From positions 1 through 5,140 of the forward strand of contig JACCUS010000364.1 of the NCBI GenBank assembly GCA_013811715.1: 5,140 bases of DNA, in the 5' to 3' direction. The position numbers and the translations under genes are program-made. This document shows, in pieces, positions 1 through 5,140 of this stretch. This DNA is from Nocardioidaceae bacterium. Lineage in GTDB: Bacteria > Actinomycetota > Actinomycetes > Propionibacteriales > Nocardioidaceae. The notes beneath the pieces were generated by a model. That model worked only from the letters and a program-made list of their open reading frames with translations, had not been told where the DNA came from and did no database searches. The stretch's first letter is position 1, and each line of letters starts with the position of its first letter.

Positions 1-891
1 GCCGGTACGTACTACGACGCCGGCACCGACACCATGGTCGTCAACGTCACCTCCCGAAGCGGCCTCGCTGCCGTACGAGCGGCCGGTGTGCGTCCACGCC
101 TGGTCGACTTCAACACCCGCCAGCTGACCAGGGTCACCGATGCGCTGACCGCTCGGGCGAGCATTCCCGGCACCGCTTGGGCGATCGACCCGCGTGGCAA
201 CGAGGTCGACGTAACCGCCGACCGCACTGTGTCACGCGCCGAGCTGGCCCGGCTGCGCGCCGTGACGAACCGGTTCGCCAAGCGCACCGCGCTCGACCGC
301 ACGTCTGGACGGCTGCAGCCCACCATCGCCGGCGGCCAGGCAATCTACGGAGGCGGCTCACGGTGCTCGCTCGGCTTCAACGTCCGCTCCGGCAGCACCT
401 ACTACTTCCTCACCGCCGGGCACTGCACGAACATCGCCTACTACTGGTACGCCAACTCCAGCCAGACGACGTACCTCGGCTACCGGGCCGGGAGCAGCTT
501 CCCCGGCAACGACTACGGGATCGTCCGCTACAACAGCAGCGTGTCGAAGCCGGGCACGGTCTACCTCTACAACGGCAGCTACCAGGACATCACCTCGGCC
601 GCCAACGCCTATGTCGGTGAGTACGTCCGGCGCAGCGGCAGCACGACCGGGCTGCGCGGCGGCAGCGTCCAGGCCCTGAACGCCACCGTCAACTATGCGC
701 AGGGCTCGGTGTACGGGCTGATCAAGACCAACGTGTGCGCCGAAGGCGGCGACAGCGGCGGTTCCCTCTTCGACGGCACCTACGCGATCGGTCTGACCTC
801 CGGTGGAAGTGGCAACTGCAGCAGCGGCGGAACGACGTACTTCCAGCCGGTGAAAGAGGCGCTGAGCGCGTACGGCGTGAGCGTCTACTGA
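1..891 (+). CDS. Secreted streptogrisin-type serine protease (peptidase family S1), 5'-truncated by the window edge
   Basis: This extracellular chymotrypsin-fold endopeptidase is made as a preproenzyme and released after loss of its pro-region. The frame is already open at base 1, so the signal peptide and first part of the pro-region lie outside the window. Counting codons from base 1, residues 1-108 resemble the C-terminal part of an alpha-lytic/streptogrisin pro-domain (GTAWAIDPRGNEV, then VSRAELARL). The mature enzyme probably starts at I109 (IAGGQAIYGG) and is 188 residues, close to streptogrisin B. The catalytic triad is H141 in TAGHC, D171 in GNDYGIV and S252 in GGDSGGS. Four cysteines (122, 142, 246, 273) fit the two expected disulfides. 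The C-terminus EALSAYGVSVY closely resembles that of streptogrisin B as I recall it. Serine replaces the usual proline after GDSGG, as in some streptogrisins. No key residue is missing, so the enzyme should be active; substrate preference cannot be fixed by eye. Confidence 0.95.
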   Translation, partial: AGTYYDAGTDTMVVNVTSRSGLAAVRAAGVRPRLVDFNTRQLTRVTDALTARASIPGTAWAIDPRGNEVDVTADRTVSRAELARLRAVTNRFAKRTALDRTSGRLQPTIAGGQAIYGGGSRCSLGFNVRSGSTYYFLTAGHCTNIAYYWYANSSQTTYLGYRAGSSFPGNDYGIVRYNSSVSKPGTVYLYNGSYQDITSAANAYVGEYVRRSGSTTGLRGGSVQALNATVNYAQGSVYGLIKTNVCAEGGDSGGSLFDGTYAIGLTSGGSGNCSSGGTTYFQPVKEALSAYGVSVY

Positions 892-899
892 CCCGGCGC

Positions 900-939
900 T
901 GAGCTGATGGGCGTCGGGCTGCTGACGCCCATCAGCTCA
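900..939 (+). terminator. Perfect 16-bp stem-loop after the protease gene
   Basis: Bases 900-915 (TGAGCTGATGGGCGTC) are exactly complementary to 924-939, with an 8-base loop. The hairpin starts eight bases after the protease stop codon. There is no run of T after it, but long GC-rich hairpins without a T tract are common at actinobacterial gene ends. It is most likely the protease transcription terminator or a 3' stabilising structure. Confidence 0.75.
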
Positions 940-956
940 CCTGCGGTTGGACGCCG

Positions 957-1955
957 ATGTTCGGGTACTGCACGGAGATGCGGCAGTTGCTTCATCGGAT
1001 ACGTCGGCGCCGGTCCCGGCTCACGGTCGTGCCGTACCTCGGCTACGTCATCGACCGGTACGACGCCCCGAGGGCGCGGGTCCGTGGCCGTGTCCTGCGC
1101 CATGCCGCTGCCGGACTGGAGGGGTCGGTGCCGGCCTGGCGGACGCTGGCGGAGTCTCTGCGCTGGTTCGTCTCCCGCGAGGTCGTCGGCGTGCCCGTCA
1201 CCGTGACCAGCGACCAGGAGACGGTGCGCTGCGTGAGCGACGACGAGGGCTACGTAGAGGCCTGCGTCGCAGTGGCCGCCGGAGCTGGCAGTCGGACTCG
1301 TGTCCGGCTCCAGGCTGCCGGCGCCGAGGCTGTGGTCGGCGAAGCCGCCGTACTGCCGGACAGCCGCAGGCCGCTCGTCGTCAGCGACATCGACGACACC
1401 GTGTTGGTCTCCGCAGTCACCAAGCCCTTGTCGATGGTGAAGCTGGCCCTGATGGGGGACCCCAGCGACCGCGAGGTCGTCGCCGGCATGGACGGCCTGC
1501 TGCGAGACCTCGTCGGCGGCAGCACCGTTTTCTACGTGTCCACCAGCCCGTGGAACCTCTACCACCGGCTGATGGCCATCTTGTCCTGGCACGACCTCCC
1601 CGTCGGCCCACTGCTGCTCACCGACTGGGGCGTGAGCCTGAAGAAGTGGGTCACCGAGCCCGCCCTGGCCTACAAGCGGGAGACGATCACGCGCCTCCTC
1701 GAGGACTTCCCGAACCACCAGGTCGTGCTCGTCGGAGACAGTGGCCAACACGACGCCGAGGCCTACGCGGCGGTGGCCCGGCGACACCCCGACCGGGTGC
1801 GGGCGGTGCTCATCCGGGAGGTGCAGCCGTCTCCCCATCAACAGGCCCGTGACCTGGCCGACCAGATGCGTCGAGACACGGTCGTTCCGTTCGTGGTCGG
1901 GTCGCCTGAGACGCTGGCCGCGGCGGCAAGCGACCTCGGCCTGGTGCCTCGGTAA
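957..1955 (+). CDS. APP1/DUF2183 family phosphatase (HAD-like), putative phosphatidate phosphatase
   Basis: The 332-residue protein carries the APP1 (DUF2183) catalytic domain, named after yeast App1, a Mg2+-dependent phosphatidate phosphatase. Visible motifs are VVPYLGY at 24-30 near the N-terminus, the HAD-type DxDxT nucleophile motif at 144-148 (DIDDT), STSPWN at 195-200, LLLTDWG at 219-225, K240 in the YKRETI segment, and VLVGDSGQHD at 257-266. Both ends of the domain are present and the length is usual for bacterial members. No signal peptide or membrane segment is seen, so the protein is probably cytoplasmic. The bacterial substrate is generally unproven, so lipid phosphatase activity is inferred from the family. 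The start is uncertain: ATG 957 has no clear ribosome binding site, while ATG 978 has GGAG abutting it with no spacer. Both lie upstream of the conserved region. The gene follows the protease by 65 bases, most of it hairpin. Confidence 0.9.
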   Translation: MFGYCTEMRQLLHRIRRRRSRLTVVPYLGYVIDRYDAPRARVRGRVLRHAAAGLEGSVPAWRTLAESLRWFVSREVVGVPVTVTSDQETVRCVSDDEGYVEACVAVAAGAGSRTRVRLQAAGAEAVVGEAAVLPDSRRPLVVSDIDDTVLVSAVTKPLSMVKLALMGDPSDREVVAGMDGLLRDLVGGSTVFYVSTSPWNLYHRLMAILSWHDLPVGPLLLTDWGVSLKKWVTEPALAYKRETITRLLEDFPNHQVVLVGDSGQHDAEAYAAVARRHPDRVRAVLIREVQPSPHQQARDLADQMRRDTVVPFVVGSPETLAAAASDLGLVPR

Positions 1956-2024
1956 GGGTATGGCGGGGGCAACTGCAAGGATCTTCCAGGCGGCTACCTA
2001 GCGCTTGACCGGGACGAAAACCTC

Positions 2025-2054
2025 TCGCTTGCGGTCGGCGTACTCCGCTAGCCT
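2025..2054 (+). promoter_or_regulatory. Candidate promoter for the ribosomal-protection gene and its leader
   Basis: TAGCCT at 2049-2054 fits the actinobacterial -10 pattern TANNNT and would place transcription start near 2061-2063, about 35 bases before the leader reading frame. A -35 element is weak: TCGCTT at 2025-2030 gives an 18-base spacer, while the better-looking TTGCGG at 2029-2034 leaves only 14. GAAAA at 2016-2020 is the only A-rich patch nearby and lies four bases before the first option. An AT-rich patch just upstream of -35 is a feature of WhiB7-dependent promoters of antibiotic resistance genes, but this match is loose. A start further upstream is possible. Confidence 0.35.
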
Positions 2055-2095
2055 GACGCCCAAGGGAAGCCTGCGACCAAGAAGGAGCACTGGAG

Positions 2096-2206
2096 ATGCG
2101 GCAACTGCTCGGACAGATCCCCTCCACCTATCCGAGCAACCCGAAGGCAGCCCTTCTCCATGCCCACCCTCAACCTCGGGATCGTCGCCCATGTCGACGC
2201 CGGTAA
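2096..2206 (+). CDS. Candidate leader peptide (upstream reading frame) overlapping the start of the ribosomal-protection gene
   Basis: A 36-codon frame begins MRQLLGQIPSTYPSN and ends at TAA 2204-2206. Its start is strong: AAGGAG at 2082-2087 lies eight bases before ATG 2096. By contrast, the following gene has only GAAGG twelve bases before its ATG. The frame ends 47 bases inside the downstream gene and in a different frame from it, so it is not an N-terminal extension. The last third, inside the overlap, is arginine- and proline-rich, probably a by-product of the other frame's coding constraint. Short leader peptides precede several ribosome-targeting resistance genes, including tet(M), and act by attenuation. 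That role here is inferred from position, the strong initiation site and the hairpins described below. I do not recognise the peptide. The alternative is a chance frame, or a sequence error that hides an extended protein; the latter is unlikely because the downstream start already matches the family. Confidence 0.5.
   Translation: MRQLLGQIPSTYPSNPKAALLHAHPQPRDRRPCRRR
2106..2138 (+). promoter_or_regulatory. Inverted repeat inside the leader reading frame
   Basis: TGCTCGGA at 2106-2113 pairs perfectly with TCCGAGCA at 2131-2138, with a 17-base loop. The left arm covers codons 4-6 of the leader frame and the right arm ends 21 bases before the ATG of the GTPase gene. A ribosome paused early in the leader would melt this stem. 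Being only eight pairs with a long loop, it could be chance on its own; its placement is what makes it notable. Confidence 0.4.
2143..2156 (+). promoter_or_regulatory. Small hairpin masking the weak ribosome binding site of the GTPase gene
   Basis: GAAGG at 2143-2147 is the only Shine-Dalgarno-like sequence before ATG 2160. It pairs exactly with CCTTC at 2152-2156 across the four-base loop CAGC. The CCTTCT at 2152-2157 could instead pair with AGAAGG at 2080-2085, which overlaps the strong leader ribosome binding site. The two pairings exclude each other. This suggests a switch in which only one of the two starts is open, but each stem is short and the idea is inference. Confidence 0.35.
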
Positions 2207-4103
2207 GACAACACTGACCGAACGTCTCCTCTTCGAGACGGGGGTCACCACCCACATCGGCCGTGTCGACCACGGCGACACCGCCACCGACACCGACTCG
2301 CTCGAGCGCCAACGCGGCATCACGATCCGTTCCGCCGTCGTCACGTTCACGGTCCGCCCCGTCGACGGTGCATGTGTCAAGGTCAACCTGATCGACACTC
2401 CCGGCCACTCTGACTTCGTGGCAGAGGTCGAGCGAGCCCTCGCCGTGCTCGACGGCGCGGTGCTCGTGGTCTCGGCCGTCGAGGGCGTCCAGCCGCAGAC
2501 CCGGGTCCTCATCCGCATCCTCGAGCGGCTCCATATCCCGTTCCTCATCTTCGCCAACAAGATCGACAGAGTCGGCGCCAAGTGCGACGAGACGATGGCC
2601 GCCATCCGCGAGGCACTCACCGGCGACGCGGTCGCGCTCACCCGGCCTACCGACCTCGGTACCCGATCGTCAGCCGTCAGGCCATGCGACGGCGCCGGTT
2701 TCCTCGACGATCTCGTCGAGCGACTCGCCGAGTGCGATGATCGGGTGCTGCGCCGGTACGTCGACGGCGCTCAGCCGTTCACCGAGCCCGAGGCGCTGGC
2801 CTGCCTCGCGCGACACACCGCCAACGGCAACGTGCATCCGGTGTACTTCGGCTCGGCCCTGACCGGGATCGGCGTCGCCGACATCATCGACGGACTCGGC
2901 CGCTACCTGCCCGCCGGAACCGCATCAGCCGATGGGACCTTGCACGCAACCGTCTTCAAGATCGAGCGCGGCCCGGCCGGTCACAAGGTGGCCTTCGCGC
3001 GTCTCCATACCGGCACCCTCACCGCACGCGACCGCGTCGTCTACCACCACCGCTCCCCCGCCGGCACTCTCGTCGAGCGCGAGGGCATGGCCACCGGCAT
3101 CGACACGTTCACCAGCGGCGCCGCCACGGCCGCCGCGCCGGCCAAGGCCGGCGAGATCGCCAAAGTCGTCGGCCTCCCCGACATCGAGATCGGCGACCAG
3201 CTCGGACCGTGGGACCCCGCCAAGGGCGGCCGGCACTTCGCGCCACCCGGCCTCGAGGCCGTCGTACTCGCTCGCAACCCCGCCGACCGACCCGCGCTCT
3301 TCGAAGCGCTCAGGCAGCTGTCCGAGCAGGACCCCCTCATCGACGCCCGCCTCGATGGTATCGACCAGGAACTCACAGTCAGCCTCTACGGCGAAGTTCA
3401 AAAAGAGGTCCTCGCCGCGCGGCTGGCCACCGAGTTCGGCGTCGAAGCCGAGTTCTTGCCCACCCAGACGGTCTACGTCGAGCGAGTGTCGGGGGTAGGC
3501 GAGGCGTTCGAGCAGGTCCCTACCCAGAACGCCACGCTGGGGCTGCGGGTCGAGCCCGGCCAGGTCGGGTCCGGGGTCGACTATCGGCTGGCCGTCGAAC
3601 GGGGCTGGCTGCTGCCCTCGTTCCACACGGCCGTAGAGGAGACCCTGCCGATCGAGCTCAGGGTGGGTCTGTTCGGCTGGAGGGTCACCGACTGCATGGT
3701 GACGCTCACCCAGTCGCGCTACTGCGCCCCGACCCCACCGGCCGGCTACTTCCGCTGGCTGACCTCGGTCGTGCTTCGCGGAGCTCTCCGGCTCGCCGGT
3801 ACGACGGTGTGCGCGCCGGTCAGCGAGTTCGAGGTCGAGATCCCGTCGCAATCGATCAGCCAAGTGCTGCAAGTGCTGCACGCCGCCGGCGCCACTCCTG
3901 GGCATCCCGAGATTCGTACGACGCGCTGCCACATCAGCGGCGCCATCCCCACCGACCAGGTGGGCCCCTTCGAGCAACGGCTCCCCGGTCTCAGCCACGG
4001 CGAGGGATTCTTCTCCTCGCGGCCCGCGGGTTACCGGCCCGTCCAGGGTCCGCCACCCATGCGGGCGGTCAGCGGTACAGGTCGAGCGGCGCGCCCCACC
4101 TGA
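2160..4103 (+). CDS. OtrA/TetM-type ribosomal protection GTPase (tetracycline resistance class)
   Basis: This 647-residue EF-G-like GTPase belongs to the family that binds tetracycline-stalled ribosomes and displaces the drug; by eye it is closest to Streptomyces OtrA. The G domain has the P-loop AHVDAGKT at 10-17, switch I QRGITIRSA at 51-59, DTPGH at 79-83 with catalytic H83, NKID at 133-136 and SAL at 232-234. Domain II is about 258-345, III about 365-440, IV about 441-556 and V about 557-628. The domain IV tip reads YCAPTPPAGYFR (521-532). It keeps the proline at the place of the Tet(M) SPVS loop proline, with the same spacing to the following Phe-Arg, although the flanking residues differ. 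The start MPTLNLGIVAHVDAGKT matches the family start. The tail after RPAGYRPV (620-628) does not resemble family tails, so the C-terminus may be altered. Expression may depend on the leader at 2096. Resistance is inferred; a housekeeping or self-protection GTPase is possible. Confidence 0.92.
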   Translation: MPTLNLGIVAHVDAGKTTLTERLLFETGVTTHIGRVDHGDTATDTDSLERQRGITIRSAVVTFTVRPVDGACVKVNLIDTPGHSDFVAEVERALAVLDGAVLVVSAVEGVQPQTRVLIRILERLHIPFLIFANKIDRVGAKCDETMAAIREALTGDAVALTRPTDLGTRSSAVRPCDGAGFLDDLVERLAECDDRVLRRYVDGAQPFTEPEALACLARHTANGNVHPVYFGSALTGIGVADIIDGLGRYLPAGTASADGTLHATVFKIERGPAGHKVAFARLHTGTLTARDRVVYHHRSPAGTLVEREGMATGIDTFTSGAATAAAPAKAGEIAKVVGLPDIEIGDQLGPWDPAKGGRHFAPPGLEAVVLARNPADRPALFEALRQLSEQDPLIDARLDGIDQELTVSLYGEVQKEVLAARLATEFGVEAEFLPTQTVYVERVSGVGEAFEQVPTQNATLGLRVEPGQVGSGVDYRLAVERGWLLPSFHTAVEETLPIELRVGLFGWRVTDCMVTLTQSRYCAPTPPAGYFRWLTSVVLRGALRLAGTTVCAPVSEFEVEIPSQSISQVLQVLHAAGATPGHPEIRTTRCHISGAIPTDQVGPFEQRLPGLSHGEGFFSSRPAGYRPVQGPPPMRAVSGTGRAARPT

Positions 4104-4122
4104 TGCCGATAGGTCAGCGCTA

Positions 4123-4349
4123 CGTCAACGACTGCACCGGACCGTCACCTCTGTCCGTTCCACGTTCGTCAACGGCCAGCTCGAAGTCTTCTCGGCGCCG
4201 TTCCGCTACGTGTGGCCGTCCGAGCTGGATCTGATGGCACGACTCGCCGGGATGACCTTGCGCGACGGTGGAGCGGCTGGAAGCGTGAGCCCATCATGAG
4301 CGCGGAGGTTCCATGGGTATCGTCCCTCCATCGCCGCAGCAACCACTGA
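4123..4349 (+). pseudogene. Fragment of a class I SAM-dependent methyltransferase, C-terminal part, frameshifted
   Basis: There is no usable start codon, but the frame through 4123-4266 reads QRLHRTVTSVRSTFV and then FRYVWPSELDLMARLAGM TLR. This is a characteristic C-terminal stretch of actinobacterial class I methyltransferases. The family continues with a motif like R-W-x-G-W-x-R-E-P. That motif is present as RWSGWKREP, but in the frame beginning at 4266, so one base has been lost around 4264-4267. In the first frame a TGA comes at 4297; in the second a TGA comes at 4347. The SAM-binding Rossmann core, which should lie upstream, is missing, and the preceding DNA is the end of the GTPase gene. 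It is therefore a remnant with no expected activity. The same open frame continues back into the GTPase 3' end, so the exact left edge is unclear. Confidence 0.65.
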
Positions 4350-4394
4350 GCGAAGATCCCGACGACTTCCGGCCGGCGTCGTCCTGGCGGCTCG

Positions 4395-4535
4395 TTGTCG
4401 ACCCAGATGGGAAGGGCCGTGTTCGTACCCGCGGGCACCGTCCATGGAACGCGCAACCGTGGCGAGGCGCCGGTTGATGTGCGAGCGATGTTTCCGACCA
4501 CGACGCTGCGCCTGGACCTCGTGGAGCGCACTCCG
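4395..4535 (+). pseudogene. Cupin-domain remnant (motif 2 only)
   Basis: The frame through 4395-4535 holds an exact cupin motif 2, G-x5-P-x-G-x2-H-x3-N, with Gly at 4410, Pro at 4428, metal-ligand His at 4443 and Asn at 4455 (VFVPAGTVHGTRN). It is followed by the strand-rich stretch GEAPVDVRAMFPTTTLRLDL typical of the end of a small cupin. Motif 1, with its HxH and Glu ligands, is absent from the frame, which opens just after a stop at 4347. No ribosome binding site precedes the possible TTG start at 4395. After about 4535 the frame runs on without family resemblance to 4727, into the next gene. I read it as the 3' end of a broken cupin gene. A separate reading frame at 4313-4477 overlaps it and is treated as unproven. 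Confidence 0.6.
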
Positions 4536-4539
4536 CCGC

Positions 4540-4562
4540 TGACCACTTACATCGAGTGGTCA
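4540..4562. repeat. Palindrome upstream of the restriction-gene fragment
   Basis: TGACCACT at 4540-4547 and AGTGGTCA at 4555-4562 are perfect inverted complements around a 7-base centre. The site ends 38 bases before the candidate -10 at 4601. It could be an operator for a dimeric regulator or a weak terminator for debris upstream; it has no T tract on the + strand. No regulator gene lies in the window. Confidence 0.35.
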
Positions 4563-4600
4563 AAATGTCCGATGTGGGGGTGCGAATGCCCTGAGGTGCA

Positions 4601-4606
4601 TAGGCT
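4601..4606 (+). promoter_or_regulatory. Candidate -10 element giving a leaderless transcript of the HsdR fragment
   Basis: TAGGCT fits TANNNT and ends nine bases before ATG 4616, the spacing expected when transcription starts at or next to the A of the start codon. No Shine-Dalgarno sequence precedes this ATG, which also fits a leaderless mRNA, common in actinobacteria. No convincing -35 element is seen. Confidence 0.45.
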
Positions 4607-4615
4607 GGGCCGGTC

Positions 4616-5038
4616 ATGGATCCTCAGGAGGTTAGCGCGGACTTGGCGGCCGAGCAGCGCGCTCGCGTGCTCATCGACCGTCAGCTCACCGACGCCGGCT
4701 GGGTCGTCCAGAGCCGGCACGCGCTGAACCTCTTCGCCGCGCCGGGTGTGGCCGTCCGTGAGGTGGTGATGGCCGCGGGCCACGGTCGCGCGGACTACCT
4801 GCTGTACGTCGACCAGATGGCGGTCGGCGTGGTCGAGGCAAAGCCCGAAGGCAAGACGCTGTCGGGGGTGGAGTGGCAGTCGGCCATGTACGCCGACGGA
4901 CTGCCGTCCGACGTACGCCTGAAGGCGTTGACGGTCGACGGCAGGCTGCCGTTCGTGTTCGAGGCTTGCAGGCCAAACGATATGCCGCCGACAACGTTGT
5001 GCATCGACCCGCTATCCAGGGTTTCGTCGGCGCTCTGA
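4616..5038 (+). pseudogene. Type I restriction enzyme R subunit (HsdR), N-terminal nuclease fragment only
   Basis: HsdR is the DNA-cleaving and translocating subunit of type I restriction systems and is normally around 1000 residues. Here 140 codons are open, and only about the first 116 are HsdR-like. They begin MDPQEVSADLAAEQRARVLID and run through LNLFAAPGVAVREV to LPFVFEA. The N-terminal PD-(D/E)xK nuclease motif is intact: D60 in GHGRADYLLY, E74-A-K76 in VVEAKPEG, and the auxiliary QxxxY as Q88-Y92. The family then continues with a segment like ThFTNGxDP before the helicase domains. At about 4962 this stops, and residues 118-140 match nothing. No helicase motor or hsdM/hsdS gene is seen. 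The start suits the family and may be leaderless. The stop TGA at 5036-5038 overlaps an ATG at 5038. Restriction activity is not expected; a stable nuclease-only product cannot be excluded. Confidence 0.83.
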
Positions 5039-5140
5039 TGGGAGCCCAAGGCGACCGCGGTGTGTTCATCACGACGAGCTCCTTCTCAAGGGGTGCGGTG
5101 GACGAGGCTGCGCGCGTAAACGCGCGGATCGAGCTGATCG
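4963..5140 (+). pseudogene. Mrr-type restriction endonuclease catalytic-domain fragment, out of frame with the HsdR piece and cut by the window end
   Basis: From 4963, in the frame one base on from the end of the HsdR homology, the translation reads LQAKRYAADNVVHRPAIQGF and then FVGALMGAQGDRGVFITTSSFS, ending ARIELI at the window edge. This is the second half of the Mrr catalytic domain (PF04471): the QAK of its PD-(D/E)xK variant, the RPAIQGFVGAL helix and the GVFITTS strand. The preceding Asp-containing part of the active site and the N-terminal DNA-recognition domain are missing, replaced by HsdR sequence in another frame. Mrr enzymes cut methylated foreign DNA and stand alone as type IV restriction systems. 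The frame has no stop before 5140. Its first ATG, at 5038, overlaps the HsdR-fragment stop as TGATG, so a short coupled product is conceivable, but it would lack the QAK catalytic residues. Confidence 0.78.

Noticed and set aside
885..1841. Long open frame on the - strand opposite the APP1 gene
   Set aside because: It is rich in low-complexity charged and Gly/Pro composition, has no family motif, and lies antisense to a gene with clear catalytic motifs; open antisense frames are expected in high-GC DNA.
1..1955. Protease and phosphatase as an operon or linked system
   Set aside because: They read in the same direction, but a strong hairpin separates them and their known roles (secreted proteolysis, probable cytoplasmic phosphatase) give no link.
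2037..2060. Inverted repeat GGCGT/ACGCC around the candidate -10 of the resistance leader
   Set aside because: Only five base pairs with a 14-base loop; expected by chance in DNA of this composition.
2925..3998. Long open frame on the - strand opposite the ribosomal-protection gene
   Set aside because: It is antisense to a convincing GTPase, its composition is typical of a shadow frame, and no motif is recognisable.
4050..4068. CCGCC/GGCGG inverted repeat near the end of the GTPase gene, considered as a terminator
   Set aside because: Five pairs with a 9-base loop, inside the reading frame and without a T tract; too weak to call.
3209..4234. Long + strand frame overlapping the GTPase 3' half and the methyltransferase fragment
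   Set aside because: Arginine-, proline- and alanine-rich translation without motifs; the GTPase frame explains most of this stretch and the methyltransferase frame explains the rest.
4313..4477. A 54-residue reading frame starting MGIVPPSPQQPLSE with GGAGG four bases before its ATG
   Set aside because: The ribosome binding site is good though close, but the frame overlaps the cupin remnant in another frame, matches nothing I recognise and lies within gene debris. I judge it possible but not supported.

Overview
The window is high-GC DNA with strong G/C bias at third codon positions. It has a streptogrisin-type secreted protease, an OtrA-like GTPase and a possible leaderless promoter, all of which fit a filamentous or soil actinobacterium (Streptomyces, Kribbella, Nocardioides or a relative; the genus cannot be fixed from this sequence). 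Every supported gene reads on the + strand. I saw no tRNA, rRNA, CRISPR array or transposase.

Left part, 1-1955: the 3' part of a secreted chymotrypsin-like serine protease (pro-region plus the whole mature enzyme), then a perfect 16-bp hairpin likely to be its terminator, then a complete APP1/DUF2183-type phosphatase. These two genes show no functional link. The phosphatase start lies only 17 bases past the hairpin and has no well-spaced ribosome binding site.

Centre, 1956-4103: the main gene encodes a 647-residue translational GTPase of the tetracycline ribosomal-protection class, closest by eye to Streptomyces OtrA. Its own ribosome binding site is weak. Upstream lies a candidate promoter and a 36-codon reading frame with a near-ideal ribosome binding site. 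That frame overlaps the start of the resistance gene in another frame. Two inverted repeats in this leader could hide or expose the resistance start, an arrangement that would suit translational attenuation by a ribosome-targeting drug.

Right part, 4104-5140: gene debris. In order it holds a C-terminal piece of a SAM-dependent methyltransferase with a one-base frameshift, a cupin piece that keeps motif 2 but has no visible motif 1, a palindrome, a possible leaderless promoter, and the N-terminal nuclease region of a type I restriction HsdR subunit. At about 4962 the HsdR homology stops and Mrr-type restriction endonuclease homology begins in another frame and runs off the window. The HsdR/Mrr junction looks like a deletion between two restriction genes. 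The region reads as a decaying accessory or defence island next to a resistance gene.
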